Positions 35,962-45,356 of a DNA stretch of 64,000 nt are shown piece by piece. The translations under genes and the position numbers were made by a program. The notes under the pieces were generated by a model that was given only the letters and a program-made list of their open reading frames with translations, was not told the origin of the DNA and made no database searches. Location: contig DGUK01000015.1 of NCBI GenBank assembly GCA_002394635.1, forward strand, positions 16,340 to 80,339. Reading direction: 5' to 3'. Position 1 is the first letter of the stretch, and each line of letters starts with the position of its first letter. The stretch is from Faecalitalea sp. UBA4312 (lineage in GTDB: Bacteria > Bacillota_I > Bacilli_A > Erysipelotrichales > Erysipelotrichaceae).

Positions 35962-38061
35962 TTCCTCTGTTTCTGAATACCCTTCTGCCGGATAGATGGA
36001 GAAATACTTCTCTACAACCGTCGGTACTACATCATAAGCACAAATATTTTCAGCAACATCGCCGGTGTTGATACTGGATGTCGGAGCTACACACGCAAAG
36101 GCAATTTCCGGCTTTTCATAAGGAGCATACCCTACAAAGACAGCCGTTGTCCATTTATCCTGCACCTCGGCTGTACCGGTTTTTCCGGCAACCCCTTCCT
36201 TGATATTTTTCATATCATCGCCTGCATTTCCTTTCGTTACACACGTTCGGAATCCCAATTGAACACGCTCCAGATATTCTTGGTTTTCTGTAGGTAATGT
36301 ACTTTTCAACTGACCGGTACCAACATCAATGATCTGTTCACTATTGACCTCTTTGATATATTTCATTAAGGAAGGTTTATACATATTCCCATCGGCAGCA
36401 ATCGTTGATACATATTGAAGCAGCATGATCGGAGAATACATATCCATTTGGCCAATTGAATAATGCATTAACATACCCGGCTCTTTGGCAATGCCCATAT
36501 AGCCGGTTGTTTCGTTCGGCACATCCAGTCCAGTCACATTTCCTAAACCAAACATAGAGTAATAATAACGCATTCGTTCCAGCGTACCCGAAAGATCCTG
36601 TATATTCAGTGGCTCCCCTTCAACATAGACAGCACCACCCATTCGAATAGCTATATTGAACATGTAGACGTTACTGGAAACCGCCAAAGCATCAATATCC
36701 GTGACAGCTCCATGGTTTTCATACGACGCAAACTCTTGCCCGGCAATATTCATCACATCATCGATAATGACCTCGTTCGGCTTGACAACACCTTCACTCA
36801 AGCCCATATAAACCGTTGCCCCTTTTACACTGGATCCCGGATTGAACAGCTGCTGGTAACAACCAGAAGCAAAGTAAGTCATCTTTTTAGTGTCCAGATC
36901 GATCTGATATCCGGATAAAGCTAGAACCGAACCATCATTCGGATTCATGATACACATATACAAGCTGGAGAAATTTTCACGTTTGCTAGCTCCAGCATTG
37001 TTTTCTAGGATCGATTTCAACACTTTGTCAAGATATTGTTGTAATTCAATATCAATAGAAAGATAAATATCGTTTCCCTTTACTGCTTCTCTAACAACTT
37101 CTTTATGAGCAAGGCCTTTTGAATCGTAAGTAATTTTGGATACCTGGCTCGTTCCGGCAAGAATGTCATTGTATTCAAGCTCCAGACCGGATTTCCCGAC
37201 TGTTGCATTGTATTGGTATCCTCGTTGTAGGAAATAATCTGCTTTTTCTTCCGGTAATCCTTCTGTACTGCTGGATACTGTACCAATGACATCCGATAAC
37301 GATTCTCCATATGGATATTCTCGTTTCCACCCTCCAAAATCCACATCAAAGCCTGGAAAATCACTCTTGTGTTCTACAAGATACGCAACATCCTGGTCAC
37401 TGACATCCTGAAGAATAACGTTTTCCTGCCCTGTTGAAGCGTTTTCTGTCATTCGTTGATATACAATAGCCATCTTGAGCTCTTCATCGGACATTTCATT
37501 GATTTCATCCTTACCGATCCGGCTGATCAATATCTGATGCCGACGACCCTCCGCCGCATCTCCCCACAAACCGGTTTCATATTCATTTCTCTCTTTTGTG
37601 GTCAACAAATGATTGGCACCATATTCTTTATCATCAGGATCTAAAAAGGACTTATATGTAATATATGCATCTTGTTTATCCAATTCTGAAAACTGATCTA
37701 CATCAATATCGAAGACCTCGACGACGCGTTGTGCATACAATTCATAATCTTCAGCAGATAAGTTATTCGGAGATGTATATACGATGTTGTGGCTGACAAC
37801 CGTCTTAGCTAGTACACGGCCTTTGACATCATATATCTGCCCACGCGGTGCACTTACATACTGTTGAATAGAAGTATAATCATCTTTCTTGGCAGTATAT
37901 TCATCATAGGAAAACACCTGTATATAGACCAAACGAATAAAGATAATTAAAAATATTACCAGAATCGTTCCGGATAATACCAGGATACGATGGCTGATTT
38001 CCTGATCTAATGATCGTTTGGAAGGTTTACTTTTTGGGAATTGAATCTTCGGTAATTTCAA
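35959..38061 (-). CDS. class B penicillin-binding protein (PBP2/MrdA-type transpeptidase)
   Basis: Membrane-anchored D,D-transpeptidase cross-linking peptidoglycan. In 703-residue numbering from GTG 38070, it has a membrane segment (about 28-51), a dimerisation region beginning at APRGQIYD (74-81), and catalytic motifs S413-S-V-K416, S465-S-N467 and K630-T-G-T633. The arrangement fits monofunctional class B enzymes of elongation or division. No SpoVD-type PASTA repeats are present. The start is uncertain: GTG 38070 abuts GAGG, while TTG 38061 has GAGGTG about 6 nt upstream and is preferred (700 aa). Confidence 0.92.
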   Translation of the reverse strand: MKLPKIQFPKSKPSKRSLDQEISHRILVLSGTILVIFLIIFIRLVYIQVFSYDEYTAKKDDYTSIQQYVSAPRGQIYDVKGRVLAKTVVSHNIVYTSPNNLSAEDYELYAQRVVEVFDIDVDQFSELDKQDAYITYKSFLDPDDKEYGANHLLTTKERNEYETGLWGDAAEGRRHQILISRIGKDEINEMSDEELKMAIVYQRMTENASTGQENVILQDVSDQDVAYLVEHKSDFPGFDVDFGGWKREYPYGESLSDVIGTVSSSTEGLPEEKADYFLQRGYQYNATVGKSGLELEYNDILAGTSQVSKITYDSKGLAHKEVVREAVKGNDIYLSIDIELQQYLDKVLKSILENNAGASKRENFSSLYMCIMNPNDGSVLALSGYQIDLDTKKMTYFASGCYQQLFNPGSSVKGATVYMGLSEGVVKPNEVIIDDVMNIAGQEFASYENHGAVTDIDALAVSSNVYMFNIAIRMGGAVYVEGEPLNIQDLSGTLERMRYYYSMFGLGNVTGLDVPNETTGYMGIAKEPGMLMHYSIGQMDMYSPIMLLQYVSTIAADGNMYKPSLMKYIKEVNSEQIIDVGTGQLKSTLPTENQEYLERVQLGFRTCVTKGNAGDDMKNIKEGVAGKTGTAEVQDKWTTAVFVGYAPYEKPEIAFACVAPTSSINTGDVAENICAYDVVPTVVEKYFSIYPAEGYSETEE

Positions 38062-38145
38062 ACTTTTCACCTCGTTTTTTATTATACACTAAATTCTATT
38101 CTTTTGTTTAGGAATAAAAAATTGTATACTTATCAAGGGGTAATT

Positions 38146-39195
38146 ATGAAACGAAATGAAACAAGACAAATTTTAGTCAATGGATTACCAATTGGTGGAA
38201 ACAATCAGGTTATCATACAATCCATGTGTAATATAAAAACATCTAAAGTCAACGAAGTGGTACAACAGATTCTAAAGCTTGAAGATCTTGGATGTCAGAT
38301 GATCCGGGTCAGCTGTATGGATAAGGAAGATGCAGCAGCTATCCGTAAGATCCGAGAACAGATCCATATTCCTCTGGTAGCAGATATCCATTTTGATTAT
38401 CGTCTGGCCTTGGCTTGCATTGAAGCTGGCGCAGACAAGATCCGTTTAAATCCAGGCAATATCGGCTCCAGGGAAAATGTAAAAAAAGTCGTGGATGCCT
38501 GTAAAGAAAAACACATCCCGATCCGGATCGGAATTAACAGTGGTTCACTGGAGAGGGATATACATGAAAAATACGGAAAGCCAACTGCGCAAGGTATGGT
38601 GGAAAGTGCAATGCGACATGTGCACATTTTGGAAGAATGTGATTTTTACAACACTGTCCTTTCCTTCAAATCCAGCGATCCGTTATTATGCATCGAAGCA
38701 TACAGGCTGGCCAGCAAAACCTTTACATATCCATTGCATCTTGGTGTAACTGAGGCAGGTACCTTGACAACCAGTGCTATTAAGTCTTCATTAGCCTTGG
38801 GCACACTTTTGCTGGAAGGAATCGGTAACACCATCCGGATCAGTATCAACGGAGATCCATATGATGAAATCACTATCGCAAAAGAATTGTTGCAGGCATG
38901 TCATCTGATTGATAATGTACCTAACTTGATTGCCTGTCCGACTTGTGGTCGAACACAATGGGATATGCAACCAGTCGTCAATGAAATTGAAGAATATTTA
39001 AAAACCGTCAACAAAAAGATAACGGTAGCCATTATGGGATGTGCCGTTAACGGCCCTGGAGAAGCCCGACATGCCGATATTGCGATTGCGGGAGGACATA
39101 ATGAAGGACTGCTGATAAAACGTGGTAAAATTATCGAAAAGATGCCACAGGAGAACATGGTAAAGCGATTAAAAGAAGAAATTGATGCATTCTAA
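38146..39195 (+). CDS. ispG: 4-hydroxy-3-methylbut-2-enyl diphosphate synthase (IspG)
   Basis: Fe-S enzyme making HMBPP from MEcPP, the penultimate step of the MEP isoprenoid pathway. The 349-aa protein starts MKRNETRQILVNGLPIGG. It has the TIM barrel (QSMCNIKTSKV, RVSCMDKEDA, LVADIHFDYRLAL) and the C-terminal 4Fe-4S cysteines in CPTCGRTQ and GCAVNGPGEA. ATG 38146 has AAGGGG 6 nt upstream. The frame is open 14 codons earlier without a site. ispH, the next enzyme, is 6 kb away in the same window. Confidence 0.96.
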   Translation: MKRNETRQILVNGLPIGGNNQVIIQSMCNIKTSKVNEVVQQILKLEDLGCQMIRVSCMDKEDAAAIRKIREQIHIPLVADIHFDYRLALACIEAGADKIRLNPGNIGSRENVKKVVDACKEKHIPIRIGINSGSLERDIHEKYGKPTAQGMVESAMRHVHILEECDFYNTVLSFKSSDPLLCIEAYRLASKTFTYPLHLGVTEAGTLTTSAIKSSLALGTLLLEGIGNTIRISINGDPYDEITIAKELLQACHLIDNVPNLIACPTCGRTQWDMQPVVNEIEEYLKTVNKKITVAIMGCAVNGPGEARHADIAIAGGHNEGLLIKRGKIIEKMPQENMVKRLKEEIDAF

Positions 39196-39219
39196 GAAGG
39201 GAGAATCCCTTCTTTTTTT
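39195..39219 (+). terminator. ispG terminator
   Basis: AGAAGGGA (39195-39202) pairs with TCCCTTCT (39206-39213) over a 3-nt loop and is followed by T's, directly at the ispG stop. Confidence 0.88.
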
Positions 39220-39236
39220 AGGAAGTTGTTTTATAT

Positions 39237-39267
39237 AAAAAGGAGTCTTGTTAAGAAGGCTCCTTTT
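39237..39267 (-). terminator. terminator of the O-acetylation cassette
   Basis: Minus-strand AAAAGGAG (39267-39260) pairs with CTCCTTTT (39245-39238), with an interior mismatched stem and a T run. It overlaps the end of the DHHW gene and is the only terminator seen for the four-gene cassette. Confidence 0.8.
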
Positions 39268-40387
39268 GTCCGATCACATCCGCCAGAGATGTGTCTTGTA
39301 CAAATGTATTTGAATTATAAATATAATAAATATCCGTAATCATATCTGATTTAATAACAGATCGTATATCCTCATAATAATAGCGAGGATCAATAATGGT
39401 AATAGTTCGGAAATGCGGAATCAAAAAAGGAATCAAACTATTTGCATAACTGTCTTTAAAGATCAAAAGATGTTTGGAACTGTCATTATCCATTTCCAGT
39501 TTGATCATAGAATAATTACCACCTAAGAATACAGAATATGCATCCTGTGTTTTTAAGGCTTTATCGTCATACACTGTTCGTGATTTGACCCCAAGCGCTT
39601 CATTGGTCATCAAGTAGTCCACGGCCTTTTTAGGTACGTAGATCTCGATAGAGTCTTTCAGATCATCGCTACCGACCACATGGGATAAACTTCCGGAAAA
39701 ATCTTCAGTTACTTTCATAACATCATACTGATCCAAAGGTACCGGTTCCAACGGTAATAATGAATATGCGTAATAAGCAGCCAAAGTCGTCCAATGATGA
39801 TCGGTCTTATAATACAACTTTTCGTGGTTGTGTTCTTTAAACATCTGGCGAACATCTACAACTTGTATGTTTTCATCCAGAGACGAAAACACTAAATCCA
39901 TCTGTTTATTTTGATCGATTGCTTCAGCATCGTACGGGCACAGATTCTGATATATATTAGCCGCATTGGGCGCCAGCAGGAAAACTGTATTCAACTTGTT
40001 TTCTTGATAGAAAGCATTCATTGCGTTCAAATTACGGTCAAGCTCTGTATCATTGGCAGGTTCAATGGCTTCAATTAGTCCACGCTCTGTTAAATAAACA
40101 TTTTCTATTTTTTTGATACCTGTCTTCTTTTGAATCTGGTATTTGAACTGGATCATTTCATTTCTTTGGATAAACTGGTCAGAAAACCAGTTTTCCATAT
40201 CCTTCATGGTCAGCCCTTTTAATATATGATCTTTGTTAATGACAGGAAATTGTGCCAATGATCGATTCTCAATATCTGATGATGCCTGGTCCGGAATATA
40301 AAGATTTACCAAACCAATACATGCGCATAAAAGGACAAAGAACCAGCCAAAACGACCATATCTTTTGTTTATATCTGATTTTGGCAT
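39251..40387 (-). CDS. DHHW/AlgX-like cell-surface O-acetyltransferase partner
   Basis: The 378-aa protein has a basic N-terminus and one membrane anchor (WFFVLLCACIGLVNLYI, about 15-31), then an extracytoplasmic SGNH-like domain related to AlgX/AlgJ. It contains the name-giving DHHW motif in YYKTDHHWTTLAAYY (about 193-207) and a later IFKDSYANSLIPFL segment with the family Asp-Ser. The family usually works with an adjacent MBOAT protein to put acetyl groups on secreted or wall polymers. It is the last gene of the cassette, 14 nt after the MBOAT gene. Confidence 0.88.
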   Translation of the reverse strand: MPKSDINKRYGRFGWFFVLLCACIGLVNLYIPDQASSDIENRSLAQFPVINKDHILKGLTMKDMENWFSDQFIQRNEMIQFKYQIQKKTGIKKIENVYLTERGLIEAIEPANDTELDRNLNAMNAFYQENKLNTVFLLAPNAANIYQNLCPYDAEAIDQNKQMDLVFSSLDENIQVVDVRQMFKEHNHEKLYYKTDHHWTTLAAYYAYSLLPLEPVPLDQYDVMKVTEDFSGSLSHVVGSDDLKDSIEIYVPKKAVDYLMTNEALGVKSRTVYDDKALKTQDAYSVFLGGNYSMIKLEMDNDSSKHLLIFKDSYANSLIPFLIPHFRTITIIDPRYYYEDIRSVIKSDMITDIYYIYNSNTFVQDTSLADVIGQKEPS

Positions 40388-40401
40388 ATCTTTCCTCCCT
40401 T

Positions 40402-41757
40402 CTAAAAGGCATAATATAAAAAAGACTGATAAGAACTGCTGATGATAAAGACAACGCTCAATGCAAAGACTGCCAGCATTGCCACTGTAATAATAGAGAA
40501 ACCAATGTCGTTTGTTTTATAAAGAAGCAGCTGTTCCATTCTTTGATAAATATTCGTACAAAATAGTATAGCCAGTAACAGCCATATCGCATTGGAACCA
40601 ACTACATACATAACTTCTGTATCGATCCAGGCACGATTGCCTGTTGGTAATAAGTGCCCAATCGTCTGAAAAGCACTACCTATATCCGGACTAAAGAAAA
40701 AGATCCATCCGATAAATATAATCAACAACGCATAGACTCTAGCCAGTATTTTGTATTTCTTTAAATATTTCGAAAGAAATTGATGTTCTAGCAATATCCA
40801 AAAACAGTAATACAGCCCCCATACGATAAAAGTGATATTGGCTCCATGCCATAATCCGGTACAAAACCAAACAATCACCAAATTCAAAATATGGTTTTTG
40901 CGGTTTCCACCAAGAGGAATGTACAGATAGTCCCTAAACCAGTGTGACAACGATATATGCCAACGTCTCCAGAAATCCTGTATGCTGGTTGCCAGATAAG
41001 GATGTCTAAAATTCGGTTCCCAGTGGAAGCCAAAGATTCTGCCAATACCTATGGCCATATCGCTGTATCCGGAAAAGTCAAAATAAATCTGCAGCATGTA
41101 AGATAATACATATATCCATGTACCGAATATCGACGAATTGGAAGCTAGCTGTTTGAACACCAGAGCCATCGTATCTGCCAATATAACTTTCTTGGCCAAA
41201 CCTTTAATGAACAAAAACGATCCGGATCCAAGGTCTTCATTTGTCAGCTTACGATGGTTTATTTCCTCTTCCATCGAATGATACGGAACGATAGGGCCCA
41301 TTGAAATCTTTCCAAAAAAACTGATATACAATGCAAAATCCAACAAAGAAACACATGGAATCGATCGTCCCTTGTATATATCAGCTAAATAGGTTATCTC
41401 ACTAAATGTAAAATAAGATAATCCAACCGGCACGATCATATCGATTCGTTCCAGATCCCATAAAAAACCCGTATATTTATAAGCCACCAGCAACCCCAGA
41501 TTAACCAGCACACCTATAGCCAGAACCATCTGCTTTTGTTTTCTGTCTGTTTTTGTGTTGATCATGTTCCCGGTAAGATAGTTCCATCCTATCGATAACC
41601 CAAGCAGAATGACATTCCGTACATCTGCCCATCCATAGAACAACAAAGATGCTGTCAATAAAAAAATATTTAACGCCTTTGTGTTGCGCATAAACCGGGA
41701 AATCAGTATTACCGTCGGAAGAAAGCAGAATATAAAGAATAGATTATTAAAATTCAT
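40402..41757 (-). CDS. MBOAT family O-acyltransferase (AlgI/DltB-like)
   Basis: A 451-aa polytopic membrane protein that moves acyl groups across the membrane for transfer to a surface polymer. MBOAT marks are FFGKISMGPIVPY, YFDFSGYSDMAIGIGRIFG (about 232-250), FRHPYLATSIQDFWRRWHIS and the catalytic His of LWHGANITFIVWG (about 309). It is closest in layout to the AlgI/PatA group rather than DltB, as no dlt genes are adjacent. The neighbours supply two SGNH-type partners. Confidence 0.93.
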   Translation of the reverse strand: MNFNNLFFIFCFLPTVILISRFMRNTKALNIFLLTASLLFYGWADVRNVILLGLSIGWNYLTGNMINTKTDRKQKQMVLAIGVLVNLGLLVAYKYTGFLWDLERIDMIVPVGLSYFTFSEITYLADIYKGRSIPCVSLLDFALYISFFGKISMGPIVPYHSMEEEINHRKLTNEDLGSGSFLFIKGLAKKVILADTMALVFKQLASNSSIFGTWIYVLSYMLQIYFDFSGYSDMAIGIGRIFGFHWEPNFRHPYLATSIQDFWRRWHISLSHWFRDYLYIPLGGNRKNHILNLVIVWFCTGLWHGANITFIVWGLYYCFWILLEHQFLSKYLKKYKILARVYALLIIFIGWIFFFSPDIGSAFQTIGHLLPTGNRAWIDTEVMYVVGSNAIWLLLAILFCTNIYQRMEQLLLYKTNDIGFSIITVAMLAVFALSVVFIISSSYQSFLYYAF

Positions 41758-41766
41758 GGTTCCTCC

Positions 41767-42252
41767 TTACTCTATGCCAATTTTCTTTTCAAAGGATTCC
41801 TGTAGCTTATCTGCTTCCGATGAAACAATATAAACACCATAATTTGTATAGGTTTCTACTGTTGCCTGTCGAAGCAAATCAGCTTGTTTCGGAGCATATT
41901 TATCAAAAACATCCAATTGATCTTGTATCCTTGTTTCCATCTTTTTAGCAAAATCTGATGCTTGCTCAGGACCCTTAAAACGTACGATAACGATTTCATC
42001 TGCAGTCATCGTATCTTTTGCCTTCCAGTAAATGCAGTATTCATACGAACTAGGATCCAATGACAAAAATCGTTTCATAGCCTGACTATCCCGCCTTTCC
42101 ATCGCCTCCGTATCGACCTTCGAGGTAATATAGTCCACCATTTTTTCTTCTGCAATCTTTTTTTCTTCAGGTATATCCATACGCATATGAACAAACAAGA
42201 TCATCCCGATCACCATGGCTGCTTGAAGCAGTATCAACATATTTTTTTTCAT
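41767..42252 (-). CDS. DUF4358 family membrane-anchored protein
   Basis: A 161-aa protein with one N-terminal membrane segment (about 5-23) and an extracytoplasmic domain (SSYEYCIYWKAKDTMTADEI, then VETYTNYGVYIVSSEADKLQ). This matches the uncharacterised DUF4358 pattern seen beside MBOAT genes in Firmicutes. ATG 42252 has GGAGG 7 nt upstream and overlaps the SGNH gene stop by 4 nt. Its position inside the O-acetylation cassette implies a helper role in that process, which is inference. Confidence 0.8.
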   Translation of the reverse strand: MKKNMLILLQAAMVIGMILFVHMRMDIPEEKKIAEEKMVDYITSKVDTEAMERRDSQAMKRFLSLDPSSYEYCIYWKAKDTMTADEIVIVRFKGPEQASDFAKKMETRIQDQLDVFDKYAPKQADLLRQATVETYTNYGVYIVSSEADKLQESFEKKIGIE

Positions 42253-42998
42253 GATAGATCCTCCAATGGAAGCATGTTCAATGCCCATGTTTTATAAAAT
42301 GAACTTTCAAAATGAATGCCATCCCCGGCATAGATATCTGCTTTTCCATTATTTGAAATTTGATTATTGTCGATGTATGTCCATCCATTTCTTTCACACA
42401 TCTTTTTTATTTTTTTATTGTATGCATCTACCTTCTTCCACTCTTCATTGGCTTCGGTTGTTTCTTCGGATGCAGGAATAATAGAATTCACATAAACATG
42501 CACATCCTTCGGACAATGCTTTAAAGCTTCTTTGATCTGGTTCTCGTACAATCCATCAAATCCACCATCCAAAGCATCCAGATTCGAAACAAGATCATTC
42601 ACACCATATGAAAAGAAAATATAATGTACCTTCAATGCATCCAGTTGATCCAGGTAATCCGTAATGCTGTAAACCGTATTACCACTATCCGCTAATACCC
42701 GGCTTTCTTCCAAAAAGCCGTAGGTAGAATACCCCATGGTTCGGGAATCTCCCATCAGAACAAAATCATGAAAATAGGAAAACACATCCACAATACCTTT
42801 TTTTGCCGCTGCCTTGATTTCTTCATTATGGAGTTGATTCATCTTCTTGCTGAAATTGTCAACTTCTAGATTTTCTTGTTCTTTTATATAAGCAATTCCG
42901 TCCAGCTTCTTTTTAGAATCTGGTTGTCTGTTCTGGGTAAAAAAGACCAGACATAAAATACATATTATGTATATTCCGTACTTTTTAATGAATTCCAT
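42249..42998 (-). CDS. membrane-anchored SGNH/GDSL hydrolase-like protein
   Basis: A 249-aa protein with an N-terminal membrane anchor (GIYIICILCLVFF, about 7-19), a linker, and an extracytoplasmic SGNH domain: block I VLMGDSRTMG (about 82-91, nucleophile Ser), block III FFSYGVNDLVSN with the Asn, and block V GDGIHFESSFY with Asp and His. It is likely an acetylesterase/acetyltransferase acting on a wall polymer with the MBOAT protein. It heads the cassette. Only AAGAG directly before the ATG resembles a ribosome site. Confidence 0.87.
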   Translation of the reverse strand: MEFIKKYGIYIICILCLVFFTQNRQPDSKKKLDGIAYIKEQENLEVDNFSKKMNQLHNEEIKAAAKKGIVDVFSYFHDFVLMGDSRTMGYSTYGFLEESRVLADSGNTVYSITDYLDQLDALKVHYIFFSYGVNDLVSNLDALDGGFDGLYENQIKEALKHCPKDVHVYVNSIIPASEETTEANEEWKKVDAYNKKIKKMCERNGWTYIDNNQISNNGKADIYAGDGIHFESSFYKTWALNMLPLEDLS

Positions 42999-43102
42999 AC
43001 TCTTTATTTAACTATTTTTATGCACATAATTCAACATCAATTCCTTTTTATAATAAACACTTTTACAAAATCAGCGTTATATAAAGTAGATTCTAAATAA
43101 AG

Positions 43103-43142
43103 AAAAAAACGTCTGTGGATCATTATCCTATCCGCAAACGTT
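43103..43142 (-). terminator. nfo terminator
   Basis: AACGTCTGTGGAT (43108-43120) pairs with ATCCGCAAACGTT (43130-43142) with a wobble and one mismatch, and seven T's follow on the minus strand. It overlaps the last codons of nfo. Confidence 0.8.
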
Positions 43143-43986
43143 CAATTTCTTCCTTATATGGTGCTTTTCCGTCAATATAAGGTGTCTCCAATATCTTTGT
43201 AACGGACCGTAAAGCAGGATGCCAGACAATCCGGTATAAAGCATCAAAACCAATCAGTCCTTTTCCTATGTTAGCATGACGGTCTTTATGGGATCCCTTT
43301 GGATTCTTTGAATCATTTATATGGATACATAACAGCCGGTCTAGCGATAGAATATGGTCGAATTCAGCCAACAATCCATCCACATCGTGTACATTATAAC
43401 CAGCGTCATGTACATGGCACGTATCCAGACAAAATCCGATCCGATCTTTTTTATTTACCCCTTCAAAAACTGAAGCAAGCTGTTCAAACGTATATCCGCA
43501 TTCACTACCTTTTCCGGCCATGGTTTCCAACGCAATCTTCACATTCGTATCATCGGAATCCAACACCTGGTTTAAACCCTTTATGATCCATTCTATTCCT
43601 GTTTCCATACCAGCCTTGACATGACTGCCCGGATGCAGTACCAATGTCTTCGCTCCGATGGCTTTTGCTCTTTTCAGTTCCTGTGACAAAAAGGTACATC
43701 CAAAATCATGTATATCCGGTTTTATCGAATTGGCCAAATTGATGATATAAGGAGCATGGATGATCAATCGTTCGACATCAAACTCAGAACGCTCCATCAA
43801 TTGTTTGGATTTTTCGATTTGAAACATTTCAGGATCTTTTCTTATTGAATTACTAGGAGGTCCTGTATAGATCATAGCAGCATTAGCCCCATAGGAAAGT
43901 GCTTCTTGAATGGAACCATACAAGTAGGAGGGCGCTTTCATGGAAACATGACTTCCCAGATAGATTGCATTACTATTGTTTTTCAC
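43123..43986 (-). CDS. nfo: endonuclease IV (AP endonuclease)
   Basis: Zinc-dependent apurinic/apyrimidinic endonuclease of base-excision repair. The 287-aa TIM-barrel protein has YLGSHVSMKAP near the N-terminus, the metal ligands in IIHAPYIIN, LVLHPGSHV, ALETMAGKGS, LDTCHVHDAGY and HINDSKNPKGSHKDRHANIG, all intact and in the right order. It overlaps the helicase stop by 14 nt and shares its operon. Confidence 0.95.
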   Translation of the reverse strand: MKNNSNAIYLGSHVSMKAPSYLYGSIQEALSYGANAAMIYTGPPSNSIRKDPEMFQIEKSKQLMERSEFDVERLIIHAPYIINLANSIKPDIHDFGCTFLSQELKRAKAIGAKTLVLHPGSHVKAGMETGIEWIIKGLNQVLDSDDTNVKIALETMAGKGSECGYTFEQLASVFEGVNKKDRIGFCLDTCHVHDAGYNVHDVDGLLAEFDHILSLDRLLCIHINDSKNPKGSHKDRHANIGKGLIGFDALYRIVWHPALRSVTKILETPYIDGKAPYKEEIERLRIG

Positions 43987-45277
43987 GCTGTTTTTGAATA
44001 GCCCTTTCTTTTTTCTGTCTTTGAATGTCCTTGCGGATCATTTCTCTTTTTCTTTTACGTTTTAACTTTTCAATTTGTTCTTTTTGCTTTTTCTTATAAT
44101 TCGGTTTTACCTTTTTCGTTTTCTTTTTGACGATCTTTTCAATTTCCCTCGTCAATTCATCTTTCTTCCCCTTTTTTTCCTTTTTACGGATATCCACAAT
44201 TTCCTTTTGTTTAATATCCTTTTCAACAAAAGCAATCCCTTGTTTTTCCAAAGAACGAATAGCATTACCATCACTTTGCATATACAATGCAATACAAGTT
44301 CCATCTCTTTGAGCACGGCCCGTTCTACCGGCTCTATGTATATAATATTTCAGATCTTTTGGAAAACCCATGGAAATAACATGAGTTATTCCATCGATAT
44401 CAATACCACGGCTAGCAATATCGCTTGCCACAATATATGTCTTTTCATGTGCAGTAATCATCTTTACCGCTTTTTTTCGTTCCCTGGACTCCATAGATCC
44501 ATGAAGTTCAGCTATATCATACCCATGTTCACGCATCGCATTGGCTGTCTGTGCTGCTTGTTCGTTGGTATTAGCAAAGATCAAACATACATATGGCTGA
44601 ATTGCCGGTAATACATCAAACAAACGATCAATATAACTTTTGTGTTTACAAGAAATCAAATAATGGTGTACATCACTTTGAAATTGTTGATTTTCTTCAA
44701 TTTGGATCAAATATGGATCTGTTAGATATTTTTTCAAAAACGGTTGTAGTTCCATCGGAATCGTCGCAGAGAACACCATGATCTGTATATCTTTATCCAT
44801 CTTGGAAAGGATCTGATCAATATCCTCTAAAAATCCAAATTCCAAAGTCATATCAGCTTCATCGATGATCATCATGGAAGCCGTATCCAGTCGAAGTTCA
44901 TTATTGTTGATGAACAGATCTTTCATACGTCCAGGGGTCCCGATTACAATCTGAGGTTGTTTGATAATGCTCTTTTTTTCCATTCCTCCGGTAATCAAAC
45001 GCACGTGCACGCCAAAAGCATCGGCCAGTGGTTTACATCGGCTGTATAGCTGGTAAGCTAATTCACGTGTAGGCGCTGAAATAACGGCTTGTACTCGATC
45101 GACGGAAGGATCGAGCTGATCGAAGACTGCCATAAAAAAAGCATGGGATTTACCAGATCCGGTACTGGAAATACCTATTACATCTCTATATTTCATCGGT
45201 CTGTTTACGATTTCTTTTTGGATAGGCGTCAGTACTTTAAACCCTTCCAGTTTCATAATTTTTTCTACCGTATTCAT
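43973..45277 (-). CDS. DEAD-box RNA helicase (CshB/YqfR-like)
   Basis: ATP-dependent RNA helicase for ribosome biogenesis or mRNA decay. The 434-aa protein has motif I SSTGSGKS (Ser in place of the final Thr), Ia PTRELA, GG, TPGR, II DEAD, III SAT, IV-VI with HRAGRTGR, and a very lysine-rich C-terminal tail (about 350-434) for RNA binding. Pairing with nfo (yqfS-yqfR in Bacillus) supports a CshB-like identity. GGAGG lies before the ATG. Confidence 0.93.
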   Translation of the reverse strand: MNTVEKIMKLEGFKVLTPIQKEIVNRPMKYRDVIGISSTGSGKSHAFFMAVFDQLDPSVDRVQAVISAPTRELAYQLYSRCKPLADAFGVHVRLITGGMEKKSIIKQPQIVIGTPGRMKDLFINNNELRLDTASMMIIDEADMTLEFGFLEDIDQILSKMDKDIQIMVFSATIPMELQPFLKKYLTDPYLIQIEENQQFQSDVHHYLISCKHKSYIDRLFDVLPAIQPYVCLIFANTNEQAAQTANAMREHGYDIAELHGSMESRERKKAVKMITAHEKTYIVASDIASRGIDIDGITHVISMGFPKDLKYYIHRAGRTGRAQRDGTCIALYMQSDGNAIRSLEKQGIAFVEKDIKQKEIVDIRKKEKKGKKDELTREIEKIVKKKTKKVKPNYKKKQKEQIEKLKRKRKREMIRKDIQRQKKERAIQKQREKQ

Positions 45278-45320
45278 ATTTAATCCTCCAAAGGTTACCC
45301 TATATTACCACACAAAACAA

Positions 45321-45350
45321 TTGAAAACAAATATCAGTCTATGGCATAAT
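45321..45350 (+). promoter_or_regulatory. ispH promoter giving a leaderless start
   Basis: TTGAAA (45321-45326), 18-bp spacer and CATAAT (45345-45350). The ATG at 45357 starts 6 nt after the -10 box, at the expected +1. No Shine-Dalgarno is present. Confidence 0.7.
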
Positions 45351-45356
45351 CATGAC

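Noticed and set aside
44075-44611. 178-codon open frame on the plus strand inside the DEAD-box helicase
   Set aside because: It is the antisense of the lysine-rich helicase tail, with a Phe/Ile/Leu-rich composition expected from complementing AAA codons. No ribosome site.
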